Below, in pieces: positions 8,703-16,884 of a stretch of DNA of 64,000 nt (position 1 is the first letter of the stretch; each line of letters opens with the position of its first letter). The stretch covers positions 434,001-498,000 of the forward strand of contig NZ_AUED01000002.1 of the NCBI RefSeq assembly GCF_000425805.1, in the 5' to 3' direction. This DNA comes from Pseudomonas vranovensis DSM 16006 (GTDB lineage Bacteria > Pseudomonadota > Gammaproteobacteria > Pseudomonadales > Pseudomonadaceae). A model generated the notes under the pieces. That model saw nothing but the letters and a program-made list of their open reading frames with translations, did not search any database and was not told the DNA's origin. A program made the position numbers and the translations under genes.

Positions 8703-10232
8703 TCACCCGCGCCAGGCACGCCGCAAGCGTGCCAGGGCATCGGCAATTCGGGCTTCGTCCACGGCGGCGAAGCCCAGCACCAACCCGGCACGGTTATCCA
8801 CAGAGGCCGTGGAGTCGGGCAACCAATAGTCGCTCAGGGCGTTGAGCTCAACCCCAACGGCTTCGGCACGAGCGATCAGTGCCTGCTCGCGGGCGTAACA
8901 GTCCACATCGACTTTCACATGCAGCCCGGCAGCTACTTCCGGCATCGGGCCCAGGCCTGGAACATCCACGGGCCAACCGGCCTGCAAGGCATTGCGCCGG
9001 CTCAGGGCTGCACGCCGCACACGGCGGATGTGGCGCTGGAAGTGTCCCTTGGCCATGAACTGCGCCATTACCGCCTGGGTCCCGACCTCCGAATGCCGCA
9101 CTGCCAGCGCCCGGCAACGGGAAAAGGCCTGTACCAGCTGTTGCGGCAATACCAGATAACCCAGGCGCAGGGCCGGGAAGGCGATCTTGCCGAAGGTGCC
9201 GATGTATAACACCCGCCCGCTGCGATCCAGCGCTGCCAAGGGCGCCAAGGGGGCGCCGCTGTAGCGGTACTCGCCATCGTAGTCGTCCTCGATGATCCAG
9301 CCGTCCTTGCGCTGGGCCCAGGCAAGCAGTTCCAGGCGCCGGGCCAGGCTCATGGTGACCCCGGTGGGGTACTGGTGCGAGGGCGTCACGTAGCTCAGGC
9401 GACAATTCGCCAGGGCCTCGAGCGCGGTGCAATCGAGCCCTTCGTTGTCCACAGCCACCCCATGCACCCGCGCGCCGGTCAGGGCGAAGGCATTTCCGGC
9501 GGCGCGGTAACCAGGGTTTTCCACAGCCACACTCTCCCCCGGCTCCAGCAGCAGCTGTGCACAAAGGCTTATCGCCTGCTGCGCACCACTGGTGATCACA
9601 ATTTGTTCAGCCATGCAGGAAAGCCCCCGTGATCGACGCAAATAGGTCGCAATCAGCTCACGAAGCTGCGGTTCGCCGGCCGGATCGCCGTAGCCCAGGG
9701 CGGCCGGATCCGGGTTACGCCAAAAACCCGCCTGCAGCTTGGCCCAGACGTCAAAAGGGAACAAATCGAGCGCCGGTAAACCGACGCGAAAAGCCCGCGG
9801 CGGCCCGCTTTTGGGAGCAGGTAAATGATGATTTTGGAGCCGCGCCAAAGGGCCTGTGTGGATAACTTTACTGGACAAAACCTCAGTATTTTCAGTCGAT
9901 TTTGTGGATAACCCTGTGGAAAAACCCAGGGATAACCCTGTGGATACTTTTGTGGATAGTTTTGGTAGTTGGCTCACGTACGTGCCATCGCCCACCCGGC
10001 TTTCGATGAAACCTTCGGCATACAGTTGGTCATAGGCGCGCACCACACTGTTGCGCGACAAGGCCAGGGCCGTGGCCATGTCACGGGTGGCCGGCAACCG
10101 TGTCCCACTGCTCAAGCGCCCATCCAGCACACGCATGCGCAGTGCCTGGTAAAGCTGTCGGCTCAGCCCCTGGCGACGATCGAGCACGATTCCGGTGGGG
10201 TCGAACGGCAAGGTGAAGGGGCGCTCGCTCAT
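8703..10232 (-). CDS. MocR-family regulator (GntR wHTH fused to aminotransferase-like domain)
   Basis: 509 residues. A GntR winged helix (about residues 15-85, GTRLPATRDMATALALSRNSVVRAYDQL) is joined by a long linker (about 108-150) to a fold-type I aminotransferase-like domain with the PLP-lysine motif GTFGK. MocR proteins usually sense PLP-linked amines or amino acids. It is divergent from a PaiB-like gene and convergent with the polyamine-binding gene. The linker is odd: it is built from repeated ST(G/K)(L/V)S units encoded by repeats of a DnaA-box-like word, with rare TTA leucine codons. Target genes are unknown; the divergent paiB-like gene is the likeliest. Confidence 0.93.
   Translation of the reverse strand: MSERPFTLPFDPTGIVLDRRQGLSRQLYQALRMRVLDGRLSSGTRLPATRDMATALALSRNSVVRAYDQLYAEGFIESRVGDGTYVSQLPKLSTKVSTGLSLGFSTGLSTKSTENTEVLSSKVIHTGPLARLQNHHLPAPKSGPPRAFRVGLPALDLFPFDVWAKLQAGFWRNPDPAALGYGDPAGEPQLRELIATYLRRSRGLSCMAEQIVITSGAQQAISLCAQLLLEPGESVAVENPGYRAAGNAFALTGARVHGVAVDNEGLDCTALEALANCRLSYVTPSHQYPTGVTMSLARRLELLAWAQRKDGWIIEDDYDGEYRYSGAPLAPLAALDRSGRVLYIGTFGKIAFPALRLGYLVLPQQLVQAFSRCRALAVRHSEVGTQAVMAQFMAKGHFQRHIRRVRRAALSRRNALQAGWPVDVPGLGPMPEVAAGLHVKVDVDCYAREQALIARAEAVGVELNALSDYWLPDSTASVDNRAGLVLGFAAVDEARIADALARLRRAWRG
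9857..9959. repeat. Cluster of DnaA-box-like 9-mers inside the MocR linker coding region
   Basis: Exact TGTGGATAA at 9857-9865 and 9903-9911, and single-mismatch copies at 9915-9923, 9939-9947 and 9951-9959, all in one orientation. The words are the complement of the DnaA box TTATCCACA. Read on the minus strand they encode the S-T-x-x-S repeats of the linker. Confidence 0.7.
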
Positions 10233-10236
10233 GACA

Positions 10237-10282
10237 ATGGACCTATCAAATTAGCTGTTAATGGCTCTTACCATAGACCAAT
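10237..10282. promoter_or_regulatory. Direct repeat in the MocR/PaiB-like divergent promoter region
   Basis: ATGGACCTAT (10237-10246) and ATAGACCAAT (10273-10282) share eight of ten bases with a 36-bp offset. MocR regulators such as GabR bind two direct repeats at about this distance, so this is a candidate operator for the adjacent MocR protein. Confidence 0.4.
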
Positions 10283-10322
10283 AGCCTGCCTAGGATTGAG
10301 CCATACGCCAAGGACAATCCCC

Positions 10323-10952
10323 ATGTTCACACCTTCGAGCTACAAGGAAACCGACCTCAGCCAACTGCACCAGCAGATCGAGCAAACCCGCCTGGCCGTA
10401 CTGGTGACTCAGGGCGAACAAGGCCTGCAGGCCAGCCACCTGCCCTTGCTGCTCGACCGCAGCCAGGGCAGCAACGGCACGCTCTACGGCCACTTCGCCC
10501 GCGCCAACCGCCAATGGCAGGCGCTGGAAAACGGCGCCGAGGCCCTGGTGGTGTTTGCCGGGCCCGATGCGTATGTCAGCGCCGGTTACTACCCCAGCAA
10601 GCTCGAGGACCCGCGCACCGTGCCGACCTGGAACTACATGGCGGTCCATGCCTGGGGCAAGGCCCAGGTGTATCACGATGCCGAGCACCTGCTGGACATC
10701 GTCCGGCGCTTGAGCGACCACCATGAACAACGCCAGGCCGCGCCCTGGTCGGTGGATGAAGCACCTGCCGACTACATGGCCGGGATGCTCAAGGCCATCG
10801 TCGGCTTTGCCCTGCCCATCGAGCGCCTGCAAGGCACCCGCAAACTCAGCCAGAACCGCTCGGCCATCGATATCGAAGGTGTGCGCAAAAGCCTGAGCAA
10901 CAGCACCGATCCTCTGGACAATCAACTGGCCGCCCAGATGCGCCCACTCTGA
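10323..10952 (+). CDS. PaiB-like FMN-binding split-barrel protein
   Basis: 209 residues starting MFTPSSYKETDLSQLHQQIE, typical of the PaiB / FMN-binding negative transcriptional regulator family (a flavin-reductase-like split barrel). The conserved GHFARANRQWQ, AYVSAGYYPSKLED and VPTWNYMAVHAWG segments are all visible. The longer open frame from 9969 reads through the MocR coding region and is rejected; the ATG at 10323 is used. Despite the family name there is no HTH. In Bacillus, PaiA is a polyamine acetyltransferase and PaiB its partner. Here two GNAT acetyltransferases follow at once, so a polyamine/amine acetylation role is a reasonable inference. Confidence 0.88.
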   Translation: MFTPSSYKETDLSQLHQQIEQTRLAVLVTQGEQGLQASHLPLLLDRSQGSNGTLYGHFARANRQWQALENGAEALVVFAGPDAYVSAGYYPSKLEDPRTVPTWNYMAVHAWGKAQVYHDAEHLLDIVRRLSDHHEQRQAAPWSVDEAPADYMAGMLKAIVGFALPIERLQGTRKLSQNRSAIDIEGVRKSLSNSTDPLDNQLAAQMRPL

Positions 10953-10963
10953 AGGAAACCGCT

Positions 10964-11410
10964 ATGTCGACCGTGAATATTCGCCCTGTAGCCGCCAACG
11001 ATCACAGTGCCTGGCTGCCCTTGTGGCAGGCGTATCTGGACTTCTACCAAACCCGTCTTGCCGGTGAAGTGACGAACGTCGCCTGGCAGCGCATGCTGGA
11101 CCCCAACGAACCGACCAACGCAGCGCTGGCCTGGGTCGATGGCAAGGCAGTGGGCATGGTCCACTGGATCTATCATCGTTCCAACTGGAGCATCGAGAAC
11201 TCCTGCTACCTGCAGGACCTCTACGTCCAGAGCGAGCAACGTGGCCTGGGTGTTGGCCGTCACCTGATCGAGTATGTCTACGATACGGCTCGCGAAGCGG
11301 GCTGCGCCAAGGTCCATTGGTTGACCCACGAAACCAACGCGACGGCGATCAGCCTGTACGAGCAGGTTGCCGAGCGCCCCGGCTTCATCCAGTTTCGCAA
11401 ACCGCTGTAA
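10964..11410 (+). CDS. GNAT-family N-acetyltransferase
   Basis: 148 residues forming a single GNAT domain. The acetyl-CoA-binding motif A reads LYVQSEQRGLGVGRHLIEY (about residues 85-104), followed by NATAISLYEQ. It starts 11 bp after the PaiB-like gene with an AAGGA ribosome-binding site, so it is part of that operon. The substrate is not evident; context (amidohydrolase, polyamine binding, PaiB-like protein) suggests a small amine or polyamine. Confidence 0.9.
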   Translation: MSTVNIRPVAANDHSAWLPLWQAYLDFYQTRLAGEVTNVAWQRMLDPNEPTNAALAWVDGKAVGMVHWIYHRSNWSIENSCYLQDLYVQSEQRGLGVGRHLIEYVYDTAREAGCAKVHWLTHETNATAISLYEQVAERPGFIQFRKPL

Positions 11411-11426
11411 CTCCAGGAGCCACACG

Positions 11427-12098
11427 ATGAGTGATACCTTGAACTGGCACCCGGCCAAACGTCCGCAACCGACCGCGCTGATGGGGCGCTTCATCCGCCT
11501 GGAAAAACTCGACCCCCGGCGCGACCGCGAAGACCTCTGGGACGTATTCCAAGGCCCGGACGCCGATCCGAAGCTCTGGGACTACCTGGCATATGGCCCG
11601 TTTACCGAGCGCGAAGATTTCGACCACTGGCTCGACAGCAATGCGGCCAGCAGCGATCCCTTGTTCTACAGCGTCATCGACCTGGCCAGCGGCCAGACCC
11701 AGGGCATCCTCAGCCTGATGTCCATCGTCCCCGACCAGGGCCGTATCGAAATCGGCCACATCGCCTTCGGCGCCGCCATGCAACGCACCCCCAAGGGCAC
11801 CGAAGCGGTGTACCTGCTGGGCAAGCTGGGGATCGAGCTGGGCAACCGTCGCCTGGAATGGAAGTGCAACGATGCCAACGCCCGCTCCAAACGAGCGGCA
11901 CTGCGCTTTGGCTTTACGTTCGAGGGGGTGTTTCGAAAACACATGGTGATCAAGGACCGCAATCGGGATACGGCCTGGTTTTCGATTACCGATGATGAAT
12001 GGCCGGCGATTGCGGCGGGGTTTGAGCGGTGGTTGAGTGAGGATAACCAGCGGCCGGAGGGTCAACTACGTACCTTGGAAGCCTGCCGGCAGGAATAG
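11427..12098 (+). CDS. GNAT-family N-acetyltransferase, RimL/RimJ-like
   Basis: 223 residues, longer than the preceding GNAT gene and of the RimL-type subfamily (Acetyltransf_3): IEIGHIAFGAAMQRTPKGTEAVYLL and RLEWKCNDANARSKRAALRFGFTFEGVFRKHMV are the typical core strand and CoA-binding segments. The ATG at 11427 follows AGGAG; an in-frame start at 11367 would overlap the upstream gene by 44 bp and is not favoured. Third gene of the PaiB-like/GNAT/GNAT run. Small-molecule or protein N-terminal acetylation are both possible. Confidence 0.9.
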   Translation: MSDTLNWHPAKRPQPTALMGRFIRLEKLDPRRDREDLWDVFQGPDADPKLWDYLAYGPFTEREDFDHWLDSNAASSDPLFYSVIDLASGQTQGILSLMSIVPDQGRIEIGHIAFGAAMQRTPKGTEAVYLLGKLGIELGNRRLEWKCNDANARSKRAALRFGFTFEGVFRKHMVIKDRNRDTAWFSITDDEWPAIAAGFERWLSEDNQRPEGQLRTLEACRQE

Positions 12099-12109
12099 CA
12101 TGTAGCCGC

Positions 12110-12135
12110 AAAAAAAAGGGGAGCTATCGCTCCCC
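12110..12135 (-). terminator. Intrinsic terminator of the pyruvate carboxylase operon
   Basis: GGGGAGC (12118-12124) pairs with GCTCCCC (12129-12135) over a four-base loop. Eight A on the plus strand (12110-12117) give the U tract for minus-strand transcripts ending pycB. Confidence 0.88.
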
Positions 12136-12168
12136 AGAGGTTAACCGCTTGTAGACCGGGGCCTGTAA

Positions 12169-13977
12169 TCAGCCCTCGATCTCGATCAGGATTTCACCCG
12201 GGTTGACCCGGTCGCCCTTGGCCACGTGGATGGCGGTGACCTTGCCGGCAATGGCTGCCTGGACTTCGGTTTCCATCTTCATGGCTTCGGTGATCAGTAC
12301 CGATTGGCCGGCCTTGACCGTGTCGCCTTCCTTGACCAGTACATCGACGATGTTCCCTGGCATGGTGGTGCTCACGTGACCCGGTGCGCTGGCCTGCTTG
12401 CGCTTGCTGCTGCCACCGCCGACGAATTCGTTGAGCGGCTCGAACACCACTTCTTCCGGCATGCCGTCGATGGACAGGTAGAAGTGACGCTTGCCTTCAG
12501 CCTTGACACCCACACCGGTAATGTCGACGCGGTAGGTTTCACCATGTACGTCGATGACGAACTCGGTCGGAACACCTTCGCCACCAGCCGAGGCTACCGC
12601 GCCGGCTTCTGGAATCGGCAGCAGCGCTTCAGGGGTCAGGGTGCCGGCTTCACGCTCTTCGAGGAACTTGCGCCCGATGTCCGGGAACATGGCGTAGGTC
12701 AGCACGTCTTCTTCAGACTTGGCCAGGTTGCCGATGTCGGCGCGCAGCTTGGTCATTTCCGGCTTGAGCAAGTCGGCTGGGCGCACGTCGATCACTTCTT
12801 CGCTGCCGATGGCCTGGCGACGCAGTTGCTCATCGACCACACCCGGCGCTTTGCCGTAGCCCCCTTGAAGGTACAGCTTCACTTCGTTGGTGATGGTCTT
12901 GTAGCGCTCGCCAGCCAGCACGTTGAAGAACGCCTGGGTGCCGACGATCTGCGAGGTTGGGGTCACCAGCGGCGGGAAACCGAGGTCTTCGCGAACCCGG
13001 GGAATCTCGGCCAGCACTTCGTTCATGCGGTTGAGTGCGCCTTGCTCCTTGAGCTGGTTGGCCAGGTTGGAAATCATCCCACCCGGAACCTGGTTCACTT
13101 GCACGCGGGTATCGACGGCGGTGAACTCGCTCTCGAACTGGTGGTACTTCTTGCGAACGGCATAGAAGTACAGACCGATTTCCTGCAACAGCTCCAGGTC
13201 CAGGCCAGTGTCGAACTCGCTGCCCTTGAGGGCTGCGACCATCGATTCGGTGCCGGGGTGGCTGGTGCCCCAGGCGAAGCTGGAGATGGCGGTGTCGATA
13301 TGGTCAGCGCCGTTCTCGACAGCCTTGAGCTGGCACATGGCAGCCAGGCCGGCGGTGTCGTGGGAGTGAATGAACACGGGCAGCGACTGCTCGGCCTTGA
13401 GTGCCTTGACCAGTTCGCCGGTGGCGTACGGGGTCAGCAGGCCGGCCATGTCCTTGATCGCAACCGAGTCGCAACCCATGGCTTCCATCTGCTTGGCCTG
13501 GGCCACGAACGCATCGATGGTGTGCACCGGGCTGGTGGTGTAGGCGATGGTGCCCTGGGCGTGCTTGCCGGCAGCCTTGACCGCCTCGATGGCCACGCGC
13601 AGGTTACGCACGTCGTTCATGGCGTCGAAGATACGGAACACGTCGATGCCGTTGACGGCAGCCTTGGCAACGAACGCCTTGACCACGTCATCGCTGTAAT
13701 GGCGGTAGCCCAGCAGGTTCTGGCCACGCAGCAGCATTTGCAGGCGGGTGTTGGGCAGAGCGGCGCGCAGCTTGCGCAGGCGCTCCCACGGGTCTTCCTT
13801 GAGAAAGCGTACACAGGCGTCGAAGGTAGCGCCGCCCCAGACTTCCAGCGACCAGTAGCCGACTTTGTCGAGCTTGTCGCAGATCGGCAGCATGTCTTCG
13901 GTACGCATGCGGGTAGCCAGCAGGGACTGGTGGGCGTCGCGCAGGATTGTGTCGGTTACAAAAATTTTCTTGGACAT
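12169..13977 (-). CDS. oadA: Pyruvate carboxylase subunit B / OadA-type carboxyltransferase with biotin domain
   Basis: 602 residues: an HMGL-like carboxyltransferase barrel (FVTDTILRDAHQSLLATRM at residues 6-24), a conserved carboxylase domain, and a C-terminal biotinyl domain with EAMKMET, where Lys567 is the biotin-carrier lysine. With the adjacent biotin carboxylase it forms a two-subunit (PycB-PycA) pyruvate carboxylase making oxaloacetate from pyruvate. It is often annotated oxaloacetate decarboxylase alpha, but no beta or gamma membrane subunits are present, which supports the anaplerotic role. The start MSKKIF at 13977 is chosen over one five codons upstream; it starts 11 bp after the pycA stop, in one operon. 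Confidence 0.93.
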   Translation of the reverse strand: MSKKIFVTDTILRDAHQSLLATRMRTEDMLPICDKLDKVGYWSLEVWGGATFDACVRFLKEDPWERLRKLRAALPNTRLQMLLRGQNLLGYRHYSDDVVKAFVAKAAVNGIDVFRIFDAMNDVRNLRVAIEAVKAAGKHAQGTIAYTTSPVHTIDAFVAQAKQMEAMGCDSVAIKDMAGLLTPYATGELVKALKAEQSLPVFIHSHDTAGLAAMCQLKAVENGADHIDTAISSFAWGTSHPGTESMVAALKGSEFDTGLDLELLQEIGLYFYAVRKKYHQFESEFTAVDTRVQVNQVPGGMISNLANQLKEQGALNRMNEVLAEIPRVREDLGFPPLVTPTSQIVGTQAFFNVLAGERYKTITNEVKLYLQGGYGKAPGVVDEQLRRQAIGSEEVIDVRPADLLKPEMTKLRADIGNLAKSEEDVLTYAMFPDIGRKFLEEREAGTLTPEALLPIPEAGAVASAGGEGVPTEFVIDVHGETYRVDITGVGVKAEGKRHFYLSIDGMPEEVVFEPLNEFVGGGSSKRKQASAPGHVSTTMPGNIVDVLVKEGDTVKAGQSVLITEAMKMETEVQAAIAGKVTAIHVAKGDRVNPGEILIEIEG

Positions 13978-13988
13978 TGTCGGGTTCC

Positions 13989-15404
13989 TCACAGGCCTGC
14001 GTGGGCGGCGATGGCGGCAGCGATGGCCAGGGCCAGCTCTTCGGGTTTGCGCTTGATCGAGTAGTTGGTCAGTTCCGGATGGCTTTCAACGAAGCTGGTA
14101 TTGAACTGACCGCTGCGGAATTCCGGATTGCGCAGGATTTCCTGGTAATAAGCGGCGGTGGTCTTGACCCCTTGCACGCGCATGTCGTCCAGGGCGCGCA
14201 GGCCACGGTCCATGGCTTCTTCCCAGGTCAGCGCCCAGACCACCAGCTTCAGGCACATCGAGTCGTAGAACGGTGGAATGGTGTAGCCGGTATAGATCGC
14301 CGTGTCGGTACGTACGCCCGGACCGCCGGGAGCGTAGTAACGGGTGATCTTGCCGAAGCTTGGGAGGAAGTTGTTCTTCGGATCTTCAGCGTTGATCCGG
14401 AACTGCAGGGCGAAGCCCCGGTGCTGGATGTCTTCCTGCTTGACCGACAGCGGCAGGCCGGAGGCGATGCGGATCTGCTCGCGAACGATGTCGATACCGG
14501 TGATTTCTTCGGTGATGGTGTGTTCCACCTGCACCCGGGTGTTCATCTCCATGAAGTACACCTCGCCATCGGCGAGCAGAAACTCCACGGTACCGGCGTT
14601 CTCGTAACCCACGGCCTTGGCGGCGCGTACCGACAGGTCGCCGATGTAGGCGCGCTGTTCAGGGGTTAGTTGCGGGCTTGGGGCGATTTCAATGAGCTTC
14701 TGGTTACGACGCTGGATCGAGCAATCGCGCTCGAACAGGTGCACAACGTTGCCGAAGCTGTCACCGAGGATCTGCGCCTCGATGTGTTTCGGGTTGACGA
14801 TGCATTTTTCCAGGAAGACTTCCGCCGAACCAAAGGCCTTGGTCGCTTCGGATATCACCCGCGGGAAGGCTTGCTCGAGCTCTTCGCGGCTGTTGCAGCG
14901 ACGAATGCCGCGACCGCCACCACCGGAGGTGGCCTTGAGCATCACCGGATACCCGATGCGATCACCTTCCTCGAGGGCTTCATGGATGTCGGCAACGTTG
15001 CCTTCAGTGCCTGGCGTCACCGGGACACCCGCCTTGATCATGCTGCGACGGGCTTCAGTCTTGTCACCCATGCGGCGAATGACTTCTGCCGCCGGGCCGA
15101 TGAACTTGATACCGCGTTCGGCACAAATGTCTGCAAGCTCAGCGTTCTCAGACAAAAAGCCATAACCGGGATGCAGGGCATCGCAACCGGTTTCCACTGC
15201 CAGGTTCACCAGCTTGCGCGGGTTCAGGTAACCGGCCAGGGGCTCGGCACCAATGCTGTGGGCCTCGTCGGCACGCTTGACGTGCAAGGCATGGCGGTCG
15301 GCGTCGGAGAAGATCGCCACGGAACGGATGCCCATCTCGGCGCAGGCACGCACGATTCGAACAGCAATTTCACCGCGGTTGGCGATCAGGATCTTTTTTA
15401 TCAC
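13989..15404 (-). CDS. pycA: Pyruvate carboxylase subunit A (biotin carboxylase)
   Basis: 471 residues: biotin carboxylase N domain (IKKILIANRGEIAVRIVRACAEMG), ATP-grasp domain (KATSGGGGRGIRRC; the EMNTRVQVEHTITEEITG active-site strand) and C domain. Carboxylates the biotin of the partner subunit using ATP and bicarbonate. It is distinct from the fatty-acid AccC because of its pycB neighbour; databases often call it accC. Only non-ATG starts are available: GTG at 15404 gives the family N-terminus, TTG at 15419 would add five residues. It is divergent from a LysR gene, its probable regulator. Confidence 0.93.
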   Translation of the reverse strand: MIKKILIANRGEIAVRIVRACAEMGIRSVAIFSDADRHALHVKRADEAHSIGAEPLAGYLNPRKLVNLAVETGCDALHPGYGFLSENAELADICAERGIKFIGPAAEVIRRMGDKTEARRSMIKAGVPVTPGTEGNVADIHEALEEGDRIGYPVMLKATSGGGGRGIRRCNSREELEQAFPRVISEATKAFGSAEVFLEKCIVNPKHIEAQILGDSFGNVVHLFERDCSIQRRNQKLIEIAPSPQLTPEQRAYIGDLSVRAAKAVGYENAGTVEFLLADGEVYFMEMNTRVQVEHTITEEITGIDIVREQIRIASGLPLSVKQEDIQHRGFALQFRINAEDPKNNFLPSFGKITRYYAPGGPGVRTDTAIYTGYTIPPFYDSMCLKLVVWALTWEEAMDRGLRALDDMRVQGVKTTAAYYQEILRNPEFRSGQFNTSFVESHPELTNYSIKRKPEELALAIAAAIAAHAGL

Positions 15405-15508
15405 TGGAATAATTCCCAAGGCCGCTAGAACAAACGAGCCGGCATAACCGGTCGGCGCGTGACCAATCGTCGCTGGCCAGTCGCATCTTTACCCTAGCGC
15501 TGTCTTGG

Positions 15509-15532
15509 AATAAACAAAAATCAATATTTATT
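15509..15532. promoter_or_regulatory. AT-rich dyad in the pycA/LysR divergent promoter
   Basis: AATAAA (15509-15514) and TTTATT (15527-15532) flank twelve A/T-rich bases in an otherwise GC-rich genome, midway between the two divergent starts. It is a plausible LysR binding site or promoter region. Confidence 0.35.
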
Positions 15533-15593
15533 AGGGCGAGCATTAGCAAAAGCTTATAGTGCTGTTACAAGGTTTTGCCAGGACAAGAATAAA

Positions 15594-16556
15594 ATGCGTA
15601 AGTCATTGATGCGTATGACATTGCGTCAACTGCAGATCTTCAATGAGGTCTGTGATTTACGTTCCTACAGCCGGGCGGCCGAGGAGATGAATCTGACGCA
15701 ACCCGCCGTTAGTCTACAAATCCGCCAGCTTGAAGAACTGGTGGGCCAACCGTTGTTCGAGTACGTCGGCAAGAAGCTTTACCTGACCGAAGCCGCCGAA
15801 GCGCTGCAACGGGCCAGCCGGGATATCTTCGGCCGCCTGGAGAGCCTGGACATGCAGCTCTCCGACATGCAGGGCTCGTTGCAGGGGCACTTGAAGCTGG
15901 CCGTCGAATCCAGCGCCAAGTACTTCGTGCCACACCTGTTCGCTGCCTTCAAGCGCTTGCACCCGGAGGTCAACCTCACCCTCACCGTGGTCAATCGCGC
16001 GCAGGCAATTCGCAGGCTTTCCGACAATCGTGATGACCTGATCATCATGTCGATGGTACCCCAGGACATGGGCCTGGAGTTCCTGCCCTTCCTTAATAAC
16101 CCGATTGTCGCCGTGGCGCCGCCCGAGCACCCACTGTGCAAGCTGGAAAAGTTGCGCCTGCAAGACCTTGAGCCACACACCCTGCTGGTGCGCGAACAAG
16201 GCTCGGGGACCCGCAAGGCGTGCGAGGAATACTTCAAGGACAAGCGCGTACACTTCACCCAGACCCTTGAAGTGGCGTCGGCCGACGCCCAGCGTGAATG
16301 CGTGATTGCCGGTCTGGGCATTGCCCTGCTGACTCGTCACGCGCTTAACCTGGAACTGGCCACCGGCGTGCTGCGCGAGTTGCCGGTAGAGGAACTACCG
16401 CTGTACCGCAGTTGGTGCGTGGTGCAGGCCAAGGCCAAGCGGCAGTCACCGGTGGCCTTGGCCTTTCTTGCGTTCATTCGCAGCGAACGTACGCAAATCA
16501 GCGGGCTTGTTGAGCGTTTTTCGGGGAACTTGCCGCCGATACCTGCCACACATTGA
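15594..16556 (+). CDS. LysR-family regulator, PycR-like
   Basis: 320 residues: N-terminal winged helix (MTLRQLQIFNEVCDLRSYSRAAEEMNLTQPAVS..., residues 8-66) and a CbbR/CysB-like effector domain (LKLAVESSAKYFVPHLFAAFKRLHPEVNLTL). It is divergent from pycA-pycB, the same arrangement as P. aeruginosa PA5437 (PycR), so it most likely controls pyruvate carboxylase. The ATG at 15594 is used; an internal start at 15609 is possible. Its 3' end overlaps by 59 bp a small gene on the other strand. Confidence 0.92.
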   Translation: MRKSLMRMTLRQLQIFNEVCDLRSYSRAAEEMNLTQPAVSLQIRQLEELVGQPLFEYVGKKLYLTEAAEALQRASRDIFGRLESLDMQLSDMQGSLQGHLKLAVESSAKYFVPHLFAAFKRLHPEVNLTLTVVNRAQAIRRLSDNRDDLIIMSMVPQDMGLEFLPFLNNPIVAVAPPEHPLCKLEKLRLQDLEPHTLLVREQGSGTRKACEEYFKDKRVHFTQTLEVASADAQRECVIAGLGIALLTRHALNLELATGVLRELPVEELPLYRSWCVVQAKAKRQSPVALAFLAFIRSERTQISGLVERFSGNLPPIPATH

Positions 16557-16716
16557 TGGCCTGCAACTCGGGAAAATCGGCTATTTCTTGCAGAAGGCGG
16601 CGCTGTTCGGAGTAACTTTCGATCGCGCGGCGAAATTCCATGCGGCGCTGATCTTTCTCCTGCTGCTTGCGGGATTTTGCGTTGGGTTGATACGAGCCAT
16701 CGAATTCACGAGCCAT
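16498..16716 (-). CDS. Small conserved hypothetical protein, PA3496-like
   Basis: 72 residues, very polar, with a charged helical middle (SRKQQEKDQRRMEFRRAIESYSEQRRLLQEI). This looks like the short PA3496-type family found across pseudomonads. GGGAGA lies ten bases before the ATG. It is convergent with the PycR-like gene and overlaps its last 59 bp. No enzymatic motif, signal peptide or membrane segment is seen. Family membership is from recollection of the motif, so moderately sure; the function is unknown. Confidence 0.65.
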   Translation of the reverse strand: MAREFDGSYQPNAKSRKQQEKDQRRMEFRRAIESYSEQRRLLQEIADFPELQAINVWQVSAASSPKNAQQAR

Positions 16717-16807
16717 TGCATATCTCCCTGATCGAGTGCGGGAGTTCAGCCTGGCGCAGGCGGGTTACAGTTTGGCGGCGGGGTGGTTACAGGCGGGTGA
16801 ATCTGCA

Positions 16808-16880
16808 GTGTAGGAGCGGGCTTGTCCCGCGATTGGGCTCTTCTGCCGACCTCGATCGCGGGGCAAGCCCGCTCCTACAC
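16808..16880. repeat. Paired REP palindromes (BIME-like)
   Basis: Two near-identical 26-bp REP units in inverted orientation (16808-16833 and 16855-16880) separated by a 21-bp spacer. The core is GTAGGAGCGGGCTTG, the common P. putida/P. fluorescens REP. They lie just downstream of the HexR-like gene. Confidence 0.9.
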
Positions 16881-16884
16881 GCGT

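Noticed and set aside
12226..14064. A 612-codon plus-strand frame opposite pycB
   Set aside because: Antisense shadow of a strongly conserved gene; no start signal or protein family match.
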